From Liolophura sinensis (lineage: Eukaryota > Mollusca > Polyplacophora > Chitonida > Chitonidae): DNA of 64,000 nucleotides. The notes beneath the pieces were generated by a model, which saw only the letters and a list, made by a program, of their open reading frames with translations, made no database searches and was not told the DNA's origin. The stretch is taken from the NCBI RefSeq assembly GCF_032854445.1, contig NC_088304.1, forward strand, positions 25,181,704 to 25,245,703, written 5' to 3'. Position numbers and translations under genes: made by a program. Shown here piece after piece: positions 1-9,600 of this stretch; positions within the stretch are counted from its first letter, which is position 1; every line of letters starts with the position of its first letter.

Positions 1-39
1 TAATATTTAATATTATTTTTGGCACTGATATTTTTTAAT

Positions 40-120
40 ATACTACCTTCTGCACCTCAAAACACCTTTCTAAAATCCATCACTAAAAATACAAGCTTCA
101 CAAGAATGCACCAATTATTT
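40..120. mobile_element. Family D fragment
   Basis: The stretch ctaccttctgcacctcaaaa plus cacctttctaaaatccatca matches the middle of the element at 40009-40235. Ends not identifiable. Confidence 0.45.
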
Positions 121-604
121 CTCTATACTCCATAGTTCATACGGTTAAAGAATTTGGGTACATGTACATATGAAAATGAAATATGATCAATTTCAAACTG
201 AAATTCAGCCAATGGGCTCCTTTGATACTGTCACGTGATGTTTTTTGCCCCAAAGAATTGAGCCTTTGTTGCGCTTCCATCATGTCAACGCTCAGTGCCT
301 GCTCGCACGAGAGGAAAATTCAATACTTATGGTCAGGACAAAACTCACCAGGTACATGTAGCACATGATAATTGCTGGGGCCAGAAAGGAAGCACCAAAA
401 AGTGCAATCCTAGAGGAAAAGTTAGTAATGTGCAAAACCCTTAATATCAATGACCAAGAGCTATCAGAATAACTATCACAATTACATGCACACAAAATTA
501 ACAGTTTATACAGCAAAATACATATACTGTATGTTGAAGACATCAGCACTGTATATCTGATGTCACAAAATAACTTGGTGACAAACATACACATCATCAA
601 ATAT

Positions 605-846
605 TTATTTATTTATTCAAGAATATTTCACTTATACGATGGTGGCCAGCATTATTGTGGGTAGAAACCGGGCAGAGCCTGGGGGAAACCCACGACCATC
701 CGCAGGTTGCTGACAGACCTTCCCATTTACGACCCGAGCGGTAGCCAGCCTGAGCTGGACTTGAACTCACAGCGACCGCATTGGTGAGAGGCTTCTGAGT
801 CGTCACGCTGCGCCAACGCACTAACCAACTGAGCCACTGAGGTCCC
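605..846 (-). repeat. SINE A (tRNA-derived), near full length, with target duplication
   Basis: Read on the minus strand, the element starts with a tRNA-like head (GTGGCTCAGTTGGTTAG, an A box, then GAGTTCAAGTCC, a B box). It continues through the central domain with GGTTTCCCCCAGGCTCTGCC and ends in an (AAAT)n tail. It is flanked by a perfect 10-bp duplication, catcaaatat, at 595-604 and 847-856, which marks a target-primed insertion. Confidence 0.9.
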
Positions 847-929
847 CATCAAATATGTTATTCTACTGTGGTTATTTTAAGAACTGCAGCTAATACTCAT
901 ATGATTAAAATGTTCTATAGCACTGTATT

Positions 930-1175
930 GGTTTGATTGGTGCTTGGCGTTGCACTCAAGAATATTTCACTTATACAACAGTGGGCAGCCAGGAAACCAA
1001 ACAGAACCTGGGGGAAACTCACGACTCTCCGCACGTTGATGGCAGACCTTCCCATGTACGGCCGCAGAAGAAGCAAGCATGAGCTGGACTTGAACCCACA
1101 CAGACCGCACTGGTGCAAGGTTCCTGAGCCATTGCGCCGTGCTGGCGTGCTAACCATCTCGGCCACAGAGGCTCC
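930..1175 (-). repeat. SINE A, diverged near-full-length copy
   Basis: Same element and orientation as 605-846 but with many substitutions and a nearly absent AAAT tail. The tRNA-like head (rc of ...taaccatctcggccacagagg) and the central GGGGGAAAC block are recognisable. Possible short duplications agcact at 919-924 and 1176-1181. Confidence 0.8.
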
Positions 1176-1188
1176 AGCACTACTGTAA

Positions 1189-1402
1189 TTCCTTAACCTT
1201 TTTGCATGTTTACAAGGATCATTCAAGCCTATTCTTGAAGCTTTATTCTGTCTAGACCAACAATATTACATGTATACTTTTTTTGAAGCCATGAAATTGG
1301 ACAATCCAACAAATGTAGATTTGTCCCCAAAATCAACTCAAAAATGTGCATAAATTGCACTGAAAGTTTCTCTTTCATAAGCAAAAAGGTTCAAGTAATT
1401 CT
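1189..1402 (+). mobile_element. Family C inverted-repeat element (unnamed MITE-like)
   Basis: A roughly 210-bp element with no open frame. Its ends are imperfect inverted repeats: left ccttaacctttttgcatg, right (reverse complement) acttgaacctttttgcttatg. The core contains gaagccatgaaattggacaa and aatgtgcataaattgcactg, shared with 29219-29392, 42190-42412 and, inverted, 11580-11700. Confidence 0.75.
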
Positions 1403-1457
1403 GTTCAAAAAATTAAAAATAATACGCTGTCTTACTTCATACCATCGGGGTTAATGA

Positions 1458-1720
1458 GGGGGCCCTCCGTGGCTCAGTCGGTTAGCGCACTAGCGCAGCG
1501 CATTGACCCAGAAGTCTCTCACCAATGCGGTTGCTGTGAGTTCAAGTCTAGCTCATGCTGGCTTCCTCTCCAGCAGTATGTGGGAAGGTCTTTCAGCAAC
1601 CTGCGGATGGTCGTGGGTTTCCCCCGGTTTCCTTCCATCATAATGCTGGCCACGTCGTATAAGTGAAATATTCTTGAGTACGGCGTAAAACACCAATCAA
1701 ATAAATAAATAAATAAATAA
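1458..1720 (+). repeat. SINE A, full length, with target duplication
   Basis: Plus-strand copy with a clear head (CTCCGTGGCTCAGTCGGTTA), B box GAGTTCAAGTC, the conserved central domain, the tail CGGCGTAAAACACCAATCAA and (ATAA)n. A perfect 10-bp duplication gggttaatga is found at 1448-1457 and 1721-1730. This is the best reference copy of the family in the window. Confidence 0.93.
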
Positions 1721-3329
1721 GGGTTAATGAATTAGTCAAATGACTGTAGAGACTGAACTGACTGAGGGATGTCAAAGTGAACAGAAAACAGGTTGGTGGA
1801 ATTTGAATTCTGAATGACAAAGCTTTTATGCATCTGTGTATCAATACATACATCATGGCTGACAGTAGTCAAAACTCAGGGAAAAATGTGTGCTATTTCC
1901 ATGGAAACGAAAAAACACTGTCCAAATTTTACCGTGATTGATTTTCTTCTCTTACCTCCACAAAACATGTTTTCCATTGGAATGAGTGAGGCTTTTTATG
2001 TTTGTTCTCTAGTTGATGTTACTTTTTTGTCTCTAGTAAGACTCCTTAAAAAATAAACCCTTTCAGTGAGGAGTGAAGACTTGTACTTTCTCAACTCTCA
2101 GGATTTTTCTAATCAGATCTATGAAATCTTGTCCACACACACAAAAAAGCGATAAAGTGGGTTATTAGAGAAGCAAATGTGTGAGATAAGGGAGATTTTA
2201 CAGCCTGTCACATTTCCTGTGTCAAAACCTGTCAAATTGCATTAGTTTTCAAGAGCCCATTTCACCCTTTATAAAACTCTCAAGCCAATGTAACCAAACG
2301 TGTTTCATTGCGCAGTGATTATTGAAAACAAAGGACAGTCCTAGTTCCTCGGGTTACATCAAGGAGAAAAAAATCAGAATCGACCTTAAAAATGACATTT
2401 TTTTTCATTATTTTTTTCACTCTCTTAATCTAACAGGCTCAACAAGTATTTCTACATTTTCCCCCTTGGTAATGATAATTTTGAAAATTTTGAAATGTAA
2501 CCATCGCAGTTGTACTCAATCAATCACGTAAATTGTCTTGATGTTAATTTATGTCCACAAGGTACGCCACAGAATCACTGAGCCTCGAACAAAAAGGGTG
2601 ATTTATCCATCCTAAAGAAAAAAAAAAAACAGACTTAACTCCAGTGAGCACGTACGTTCTTCAGAAATTTATCACTCATAGTTTTAGAAGTCGTACCTCA
2701 CTCGACACCGCTCAACAAATCAGTTTTAATTCATTTCTTTATTTCTTTAACTGTTCTTCAATGTGCCAAACTCAAGAACTTTCCACTTAAAAAAAAATCA
2801 GCTTTTAGTCATCTTCAAAGGTTGCCAACTTGCAACAGGTGGACTACTCAAAAAGTCTAGCGTTTCACACCACTGACTACAAAGCGATAAGTGAATGATG
2901 TACGCGCACACAAGCAACGGTTGACTGACTGATTGATGACACCAGTCACAGGTACAACACGTGATGAGGAGAATGAATTTATGTGCCTACAGCAGACCAA
3001 ACAAGCCTGAAGCCCTGCGTGTATGTCACATTCACTGCACATGTGCACAGCACCTTTTAACTATGACCTATCCAGGCTTAATATACTACTCGGACCTCAT
3101 TTTTATTTACTTATATTACAAAAGGTAGAAGCACACATAATTTTCCAGGTAAATTTTCTTGATGTATTTACTTATATGATTTGTGGTTTTCCTCTTACTC
3201 AAGATCGAATAACATTCAAATTTCTATTAAATTTTTGTTGAAGATAATTTGATCAGCCATAAATGTTCATGTCTGTGAATGACATCAAACAACTGTGATC
3301 AGAATAATGCAAACACTTTCTTCACTGGT

Positions 3330-3610
3330 GATTTATTTATTTATTTATTTTTTTCATTGGTGCTTTTAGCCGTACTCAAGAATATTTCACTTATACGGCG
3401 GTGGCCAGCATTATGGTGGGAGGAAATAAAAGACTTAGGCAGTAATCAAGAATATTTTAATCATACAAGAGTGACGTTAATGATGGTGGGAGGAATTCGG
3501 ACAGGTGCTTGCAGGGGAACCCACGACCATCTGTAGGTTGCTGGCAGACCTTCCCATGTAGGCTGGAGAGGAAGCCAGCATAAGCTGTACTTGAACTAAC
3601 AGCAACGATC
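3330..3610 (-). repeat. SINE A, rearranged copy
   Basis: The tail side (ATTT repeat, then ctcaagaatatttcacttatac) is followed by a second, more diverged tail-like stretch at about 3448-3500 (atcaagaatattttaatcatac), then a single central domain. It looks like two overlapping copies or an internal duplication. The tRNA head is missing. Confidence 0.75.
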
Positions 3611-4036
3611 TTCACATGTGAACTCAGCTGAATAATTACACAAAAGCAAATTTGCAACGGCTACATGCGACATACTCATTTACGATTTCATGACATCTTG
3701 CACACAGGCCCATGATAAAAGATAGGAATTCTACCAACAACTGAAAAACTGCTAAGAACATATACAAATCAATCTAAAGATATAATAAAGAGAAAGAGAA
3801 AGACATCAGGGGTGAATTACATGAAACCATTTCTGACTCAAAGCTTATTTCTGGGCTTGGGAAATTAAAATTTTGTAAACCCCAACCCCCCATTCCAATG
3901 TCATCTAAAAACAAACGTGTCTAAATTTCCAGAATCAAAAACTAAGCATTGTAAAGAGTTTTTAAATTCTGACTTAAGTCTGAAACATCTGTGTGGAATC
4001 TGCCCCAGGAAGGTCCACAGGTATAAATTCCTTTAA

Positions 4037-4215
4037 TTTATTTATTTATCTGATTGGTGTTTTACGCCGTAGATGAGAATATTTGGCCTCAACGACCGCG
4101 CGCCAGATTTATGGTGGGTGGAAACTGGGCAGAGCCTGGGGGGAAACCCACGACCATCCGCAGGTTGCTGTCAGACCTTCCTCCGTACGACTGGAGAGGA
4201 AGCCAGCATGAAAAT
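4037..4215 (-). repeat. SINE A, head-truncated copy
   Basis: ATTT tail, then tgattggtgttttacgccgt and the central GGGGGGAAACCCACGACC block; it stops at gccagcatg before the tRNA-like head. Truncation of the head end fits incomplete reverse transcription. Flanks resemble each other (aaattccttt and aaaatccttt) but imperfectly. Confidence 0.85.
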
Positions 4216-5119
4216 CCTTTTTAAGATGAAGACAAACTTGGAGCTTTATTATCTGGCTTCTGACTTGAAAACCTCTTGAATTGGTTATGCTTTGTTCACA
4301 CAGTGCCTTCTACATCAAAATGACTTAACAAATGAAACATATATAAGCTTAATGGAAATCGGACATGCTCAGTCACATTAAACAACAAATGTTACAAGTA
4401 ATTCACATTCCATGGTATGGTGAATTATTGGTGAATATTTAAATGGCATCCTTACCTGACAAAGAACAAAACTGTTAGTGTAAAGCAAGTTAATACTAAT
4501 ATAAATTTAGCAACATTTGGATTTGAACCGTTGACCTCAATAGGATAAGCAAGTTGTTTCTAGTTACTGAGTTTAATTTTGAATAATTTTACACTTCAAA
4601 TCATGAAGAATTGAAATTCTGACAAACACGGCTTACCTTGGCCTAAATCTAGGTTGCCTGAACCTTGCATACATGTACATTGCAGGCTAACACAAAGTGT
4701 TATTTAGCTGCGGGGTTTTCTCATGCTTGAAAGTAGTTTCTCCTTTTTATAAATTTAAGACAATTTCCACACTTTATTACATGGTCAATCAACATCATTT
4801 TATGTTTTTTTTTGTTATTTGTACAACAGATGTGTGAACAGTTGTAAAGCAAAACAACTGTTTCTCTTTCATTTTACACAACCATGCAAAGCCTGTCATA
4901 ATTATCCCATGATGTATTTCTCTGGCAAAACGTTTTCTTCATCCTAAATTCTTCCGAGCTTTAATACAAATAAGGTAATTAGCCACAGTAATTATTATCT
5001 CATCATTCTTATCCAATTCCAGAATTTGCCCTAAAATCCACCCAAAACAGCACATGGTTAGATGACAAAACAAAACAAATGTAATCAAATATTTCTGTAT
5101 ATAAAGACCTGAAAATTTC

Positions 5120-5225
5120 CTGTAGAGCATCACCCTACCTTCCAAACAATAGAACAAGATCAATACAGCCCTCAGAATCAGACGAATTGATTAACTTCGT
5201 TACGGACAAAATTTTAGGCCAAATT
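5120..5225. mobile_element. Possible family D fragment
   Basis: cgttacggacaaaattttag and the preceding cctcagaatcag resemble the right-hand quarter of 40009-40235 (gtcatggacgaaattttagg). Weak match. Confidence 0.35.
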
Positions 5226-5889
5226 AATTGCTTAACCATACCTTTGGAAAAAAAAAAAAACATGAAGAAATAAAAGTTCAAAGACATACCATGTTTACTG
5301 CCAAAAAATGAGAATGACAAACTTAAACCCTATGAGTTAAGGCACTTAACATGCCCGAAGGATCAGTGAGGCCAAATATATTGCAATTAACATCACCATA
5401 TTTCTTTATTTTATTCTACCTTATCAATGGTGCTAGGGGGCATGAAATTTGGTACTATTTAAGCATTCTATATTCCATAAGATGGAACTATTTGTTCCTT
5501 GGACAATCTTGATAACTCTCTTCAATAAAAGCTCTTCATACTGAGGAATGTTCAATAGAAAGACCAGCGAACTAACTTTTACCTCTTTAAAACCAAATTT
5601 TATCTCTATAAGTGTAACAAGAAAAATGTAACCACATAATAAAAAAAAAAGACACGAAAGCAAATCCCTACATATGGTCATGAGCTAGAGATGCTGAGCT
5701 ATACCACAAAACTGTGAAAAAGCCCACAAGCTTCTATCAATTCATACACAGCATATGTGTGTAAAACATAATCTAAATGCGAAAAATTAAATCTGTTCTT
5801 TTGATAAAATAATGATCAGAATTCAAAAAAGGAAGCTATTGATTTGGGGGGGGAAAAAAGTGTCAAAGATAATAATTTTGTCAAATTGG

Positions 5890-6260
5890 ACAAAAGATAA
5901 TAAATTATCGGTTGATCTGTGCGTTCATCTTTTCCCTTTTTTTTTTTTCGGAAGTTTTCACCGAGGTCAATTAAACGCGATCCCCGGCAGATATCAGCAT
6001 TCAATCTGGCTTGGGACTGATCAGATCTGATAGGCATTTGATTGATCCGTAATGCACTGTAAGCAATAAGGGAGATAAGATCAGTTTTGATAAGGAATGG
6101 TTATTATGATCACATCTGATAAAATGATATGCGTAAGATGTTTGCAAGATGTGAGCTTCTCCTCCAGCATAAAGCCGACAAGATCAGGCAGTCTTGAGAA
6201 GAAATAAGTCCTACTGACTGGAGCTGATCTTGATGGGCATGCAATCAATGATGCGTTACA
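5890..6260. promoter_or_regulatory. Candidate enhancer with GATA and TGATC motifs
   Basis: Within 370 bases are GATA-type sites AGATAA (5895), AGATAAG (6073), TGATAAG (6088) and TGATAA (6117). TTGATC (5912), CTGATCAGATCTGATAG (6017-6033), ATTGATC (6041) and ATCAAT (6244) are also present. The block is not repetitive and stands out from the surrounding AT-rich intron. Confidence 0.35.
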
Positions 6261-7203
6261 AGGTAAAAAAAAAAAAAAAGACGCACAAAAGGGGACAAAA
6301 AATGGCTAATTAATACGACCTGGGTATCTCATTTTCTTGATCAAATATGGAAATAAATTTGTTCAAAACCTATCTGCTTGAACAATTCTTTACAAAGACC
6401 ACGTATATAACTCATTAACATCGAACAATTAGAGAAGAACTTTTAGAAAAATGAGCTACTGAGGCTGCAGGCAGTGAATTTTGACGACACAGCGTGAGAC
6501 TTTTAATTTATCTCTGACTCAATAAAAATCAATCTAACGTGACACGTCTGCGCTGATTGTTGTTCTGAACAATAAAGGTCTATTTCTCCCAAGCAGTTAT
6601 CCTATTAGGGCTGCCTTCAATTTTTCCACTTATGAATGTAAATGTATCCAGAAGATGAGTGTTGGCGGAAGCAATTACCAGTGCATGCGTAAACACAGTA
6701 CAACTGTAGCATTTGACCTAGTCGAGCAAATGACCTTAGCAAACGATCTTGACGAATGCTACTTCGTCACATGAGGAAAGAAGAAATTTTCAATTTTATG
6801 TCTGGTCTATCATTTATTAACGCCACATAATTACTCTAACTCTCTAACAGTTCTGTTTCTCTTTTTTCCTTAATTTTCTCACGGGATCGATTTTAAACAG
6901 TTCTCAGAAGTTCAAAAACACATCAACGTCTTCTCTCCAAACAAAACAAGGATATAATTCTCATCACATTCACACACATGTAAAATTTCTGATTCTAATG
7001 TGTCTGATAAACTAAAACTTCCTTCTTCTACATAGATACGTGATGTCTAACGTTGGCCTTGGGCTGAATTGAATGTATTCTGATTATTCTTGTCATTAAA
7101 AACACTTCTTTGAAATCAGTTTTCATATTTTTCTCAGGAAAAAATATGCCTTATTCCTGGTTTGCTGGGTAATAAAAACCTAGAACTAAGCAACTGTAAT
7201 TAA

Positions 7204-7217
7204 GTTACCATGGTAAC
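7204..7217. promoter_or_regulatory. Perfect palindromic X-box (RFX-type)
   Basis: GTTACCATGGTAAC is an exact palindrome and fits the RFX consensus GTNRCC-N0-3-RGYAAC. It lies just before the 17-18 bp minisatellite. Confidence 0.5.
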
Positions 7218-7287
7218 TACAGAAAACAAAAGAATTCTGGGAAATGAAGATAAGGGTGGTCGAGTATATAAAACACTAGCCTAGCAA

Positions 7288-7757
7288 GTGGTGTACTGAA
7301 TATTGGTGGTGTATTGCATATAGGTGTGTACTGAATATAGGTGTGTGCTGAATACTGATGGTGAGCTGAATATTGGTGATGTGCTGAATGTTGGCTGTGT
7401 GCTGAATATTGGTGGTGTGCTGAATATTGGTGGTCTACCGAACATTGGTGGTGTGATGAACATTGATGGCATGAAGAATGTTGATGGTGTGCTGAATATT
7501 GGTTGTATTCTGAATATAGGTGTGTACTGAATACTGGTGGTGTGCTGAATACTGGCGGTGTGCTGAATACTGATGGTGAGCAGAATATTGGTGGTGTGCT
7601 GAATATTGGTGGTCTACCGAACATTGGTGGTGTGCTGAATATTGGTTGTATTCTGAATATAGGTGTGTACTGAATATAGGTGTGTATAGAATATTGGTGG
7701 TGCGCTGAATATAGGTGTGTCCTGAATATTGGTGGTGTGCTGAATACTGATGGTGTA
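7288..7757. repeat. Minisatellite, 17-18 bp unit
   Basis: Unit gtgctgaatattggtggt (18 bp) mixed with a 17-bp variant tgtactgaatataggtg. Longer blocks also repeat: the stretch with ggtggtctaccgaacattgg occurs near 7427 and 7601, about 174 bases apart. The minus strand is open for 191 codons as a Tyr/His/Ser/Pro low-complexity repeat, which is a by-product of unit length and not a gene. Confidence 0.92.
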
Positions 7758-8330
7758 CTTCTCAGATCACAAGACACATACAGATCCAACAAGAACTATG
7801 ACCACAGATCAGTTTTTTTGTAAACCGACACAAGAGAAACTGGTAAAGAGGTCTCTATTTAGCAAAACTTAGCAGCCATATTCAGCACCGTACACCAGAA
7901 ACAAAGTCTAATTTAACATGTTGCTTGGTTTTCTTTCGTCTTCTGTTATTGAACAAGCTGGATTTCTCAGTGCTCTCTGCTATAAAGGTATATAAGTCAG
8001 GCTAGAGTTTCATGAAGTACACTTTATAGCTAGGTAAGCCCTTATAACATAAGCTGTAGAGATAGGACATGCAATTAGATAAGGGTGGAACCGAGTCCGT
8101 GGCATTTATTTCTTTATTCACCATCTTAAAGATGGCTTCACAGTTGAGCTGAAATATAGCATACCAAACAATGTTGACATTAATCTTTGGTGTCTCTCTA
8201 CATATAAAACAAGGTGAGCTTCAATGAACTTGGTCAATTTTACCTCGGACTTTCACGGCCCTCCTCTTATTACTTTCCAAAATAAGAGTAAATTACGTCA
8301 TAATAAACTCAGATACAATGTAAGACATCC

Positions 8331-8670
8331 ACATGGACTGACAGATGAACATAAACTGACAGATGGACTGACAGATGAACATAAACTGACAGATGGACTG
8401 ACAGATGAACACAAACTGACAGATGGACTGACAGATGAACATAAACTGACAGATGGACTGACAGATGACCACAAACTGACAGATGGACTGACAGATGAAC
8501 ATAAACTGACAGATGGACTCACAGATGAACACAAACTGACAGATGGACTGACAGATGAACATAAACTGACAGATGGACTCACAGATGAACACAAACTGAC
8601 AGATGGACTGACAGATGAACATAAACTGACAGATGGACTCACAGATGAACACAAACTGACAGATGGACAT
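8331..8670. repeat. Minisatellite, 30-bp unit, about 11 copies
   Basis: Unit ggactgacagatgaacataa+actgacagat, almost invariant. Substitutions alternate between neighbouring copies (aacat/aacac, gactg/gactc), giving a 60-bp higher-order period. The unit is a multiple of 3 and stop-free in several frames, producing long open frames (e.g. plus-strand TDGLTDEHKL repeats) that are not genes. It decays into an ACAG microsatellite at 8670-8730. Confidence 0.95.
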
Positions 8671-8867
8671 AAACAGACAGACACAGGGACATACAGACGG
8701 ACATAGACGAACAAACAGACAGACAGAAAGACGGACGACCCACATTTCCAGTACTGAAACACGTCCAGGTCAGAGATTAGACTGGCGATTTAGTCATAGA
8801 CTTGGGATTTCATAAAAATCAGGTAACATGTCTACAGAAAAGTTTTGATTGCAGTTTTCAAACTCAC

Positions 8868-8982
8868 CACGCTGTAGTGATGCCACTTTCTCTTCTGCTT
8901 TCCCAAGCTTCTTTTCTAGACCCGACTCATTCTCCTTGGGTTGTCTGCCCTTGTCTGTCACCTTATGCTCAGATTCATTGCT
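8868..8982 (-). CDS. CUX1: CUX1/CASP-family exon (coiled-coil segment, last in window)
   Basis: The exon has 115 nt, phase 0 in and phase 1 out, after TTGTTTATCTAG and before CGTG|GTGAGT. The translation starts SNESEHKVTDKGRQPKEN and ends SGLEKKLGKAEEKVASLQR. The end resembles human CUX1 TSKLEEAEHKVQSLQT, while the first half is diverged and more polar, so exact alignment there is uncertain. No following exon, expected to encode an ELFDLKTKYDEE-like segment, could be found in the remaining 8.8 kb. Either that intron runs past base 1 or the next exon is too diverged to see. A 30-bp minisatellite with coding-like open frames begins about 200 bases further on, within the intron, and should not be taken as an extension of this exon. 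Confidence 0.87.
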
Positions 8983-9357
8983 CTAGATAAACAAATAAAT
9001 ATGTTAGTAAATTAATAAATATGTCCAGATAAAGTGGAAGCACTCGTTACAACGATCAAGACATTTTCAATGCCAAATGAGAGGAAAGATGATGAGAAAA
9101 TTAGGGTTCATTTCCTTACCATGGTTATTTGACAAACCAAAAGGTTAACGAGTGCACCTGATGACACAAGACCCAGTCTGAAACCACCACATGTTTCATG
9201 GTTTTCGGGTATGCAATCGCCTAGTGGGTGTGCGATTTATGTGTTATATATCACCAGCAAATTTTGCCGCCAAAGAAGCTAATGATCCACCTACTGTTTC
9301 CCCAGTTTAATTTAATCTAAGTTTACACTCGCTGGCCACAAAAAGACTATAACTTAC
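8983..9357 (-). other. CUX1: Short CUX intron
   Basis: This GT-AG intron of 375 bases lies between the two 3'-most exons. It contains an AT-rich stretch with repeated aaataaat near 8990-9025 but no identifiable repeat or RNA. Confidence 0.85.
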
Positions 9358-9425
9358 TTTTCTTGCAGACTCAAGTCTTTCTTTATAGTCTTTAACTTTC
9401 TCCCGTAGCTGCTGTATTGTTAATT
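9358..9425 (-). CDS. CUX1: CUX1/CASP-family exon (short coiled-coil exon)
   Basis: This 68-nt exon is reached after a 22.3 kb intron. The acceptor is TTTTTACTTTCAG and the donor is AGAAAA|GTAAGT, close to consensus. With the G carried over from the previous exon it reads E-LTIQQLREKVKDYKERLES and then ARK, ending in phase 0. This matches human CUX1 [20 protein letters not shown] in position and character: acidic start, TI pair, alternating Lys/Glu heptads. The exon is too short for ordinary open-frame criteria and is recognised from splice signals plus collinearity. The next coding exon begins only 375 bases downstream. Its size after such a large intron makes it one a gene predictor could easily miss. 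Confidence 0.92.
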
Positions 9426-9539
9426 CTGAAAGTAAAAATAGCAAGTATTGTTTATGACAAATTATAGTATTAAAGCCTGTAGAAGAGGATGTACGCATAG
9501 GGCATAAACTGTAGACAATACCTCACAAACCAGGAAATA

Positions 9540-9600
9540 GTCAGACAGACGGACAGACAGACGGAGCGACAGACGGACAGACAGACAGACACAGGCACAA
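9540..9600. repeat. ACAG/ACGG microsatellite
   Basis: Repeats of cagacggacagacagac with single-base variation. Confidence 0.9.

Larger units (their letters stand above)
1..8867. other. CUX1: Intron downstream of the last visible CUX exon (runs off the window)
   Basis: No exon of the CUX gene was recognised here on the minus strand and no other gene on either strand. It holds SINEs at 605-846, 930-1175, 1458-1720, 3330-3610 and 4037-4215, an inverted-repeat element at 1189-1402, fragments of another near 40-120 and 5120-5225, minisatellites at 7288-7757 and 8331-8670, and a GATA/GATC-rich block at 5890-6260. Nothing recognisable was seen in about 1740-3320, 4230-5110, 5230-5880 and 6270-7280, except a palindromic X-box at 7204-7217. 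Confidence 0.6.

Noticed and set aside
1454-1666. tRNA gene suggested by GTGGCTCAGTCGGTTAG
   Set aside because: It is the head of a SINE with target duplications and an AT-rich tail; no complete cloverleaf.
4500-4560. B-box-like GGTTCAAATCC on the minus strand, possible tRNA
   Set aside because: No convincing A box or acceptor stem; at most a decayed tRNA-derived repeat. The same applies to the minus-strand TTCAAATCTC near 24530.
7217-7792. 191-codon minus-strand open frame rich in Tyr, His, Ser and Pro
   Set aside because: It is the translation of the 17-18 bp minisatellite; open in more than one frame and without start or splice context.
8224-8745. Open frames of 150-160 codons on both strands
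   Set aside because: Produced by the stop-free 30-bp tandem repeat.
8298-8762. Minus-strand frame beginning with a peptide FQYWK, reminiscent of the FQYWK motif in the first exon of CUX proteins
   Set aside because: It lies downstream of five later exons, starts with GTG rather than ATG, lacks the following FDLQQLQ-like residues and runs straight into the 30-bp minisatellite. Treated as coincidence.
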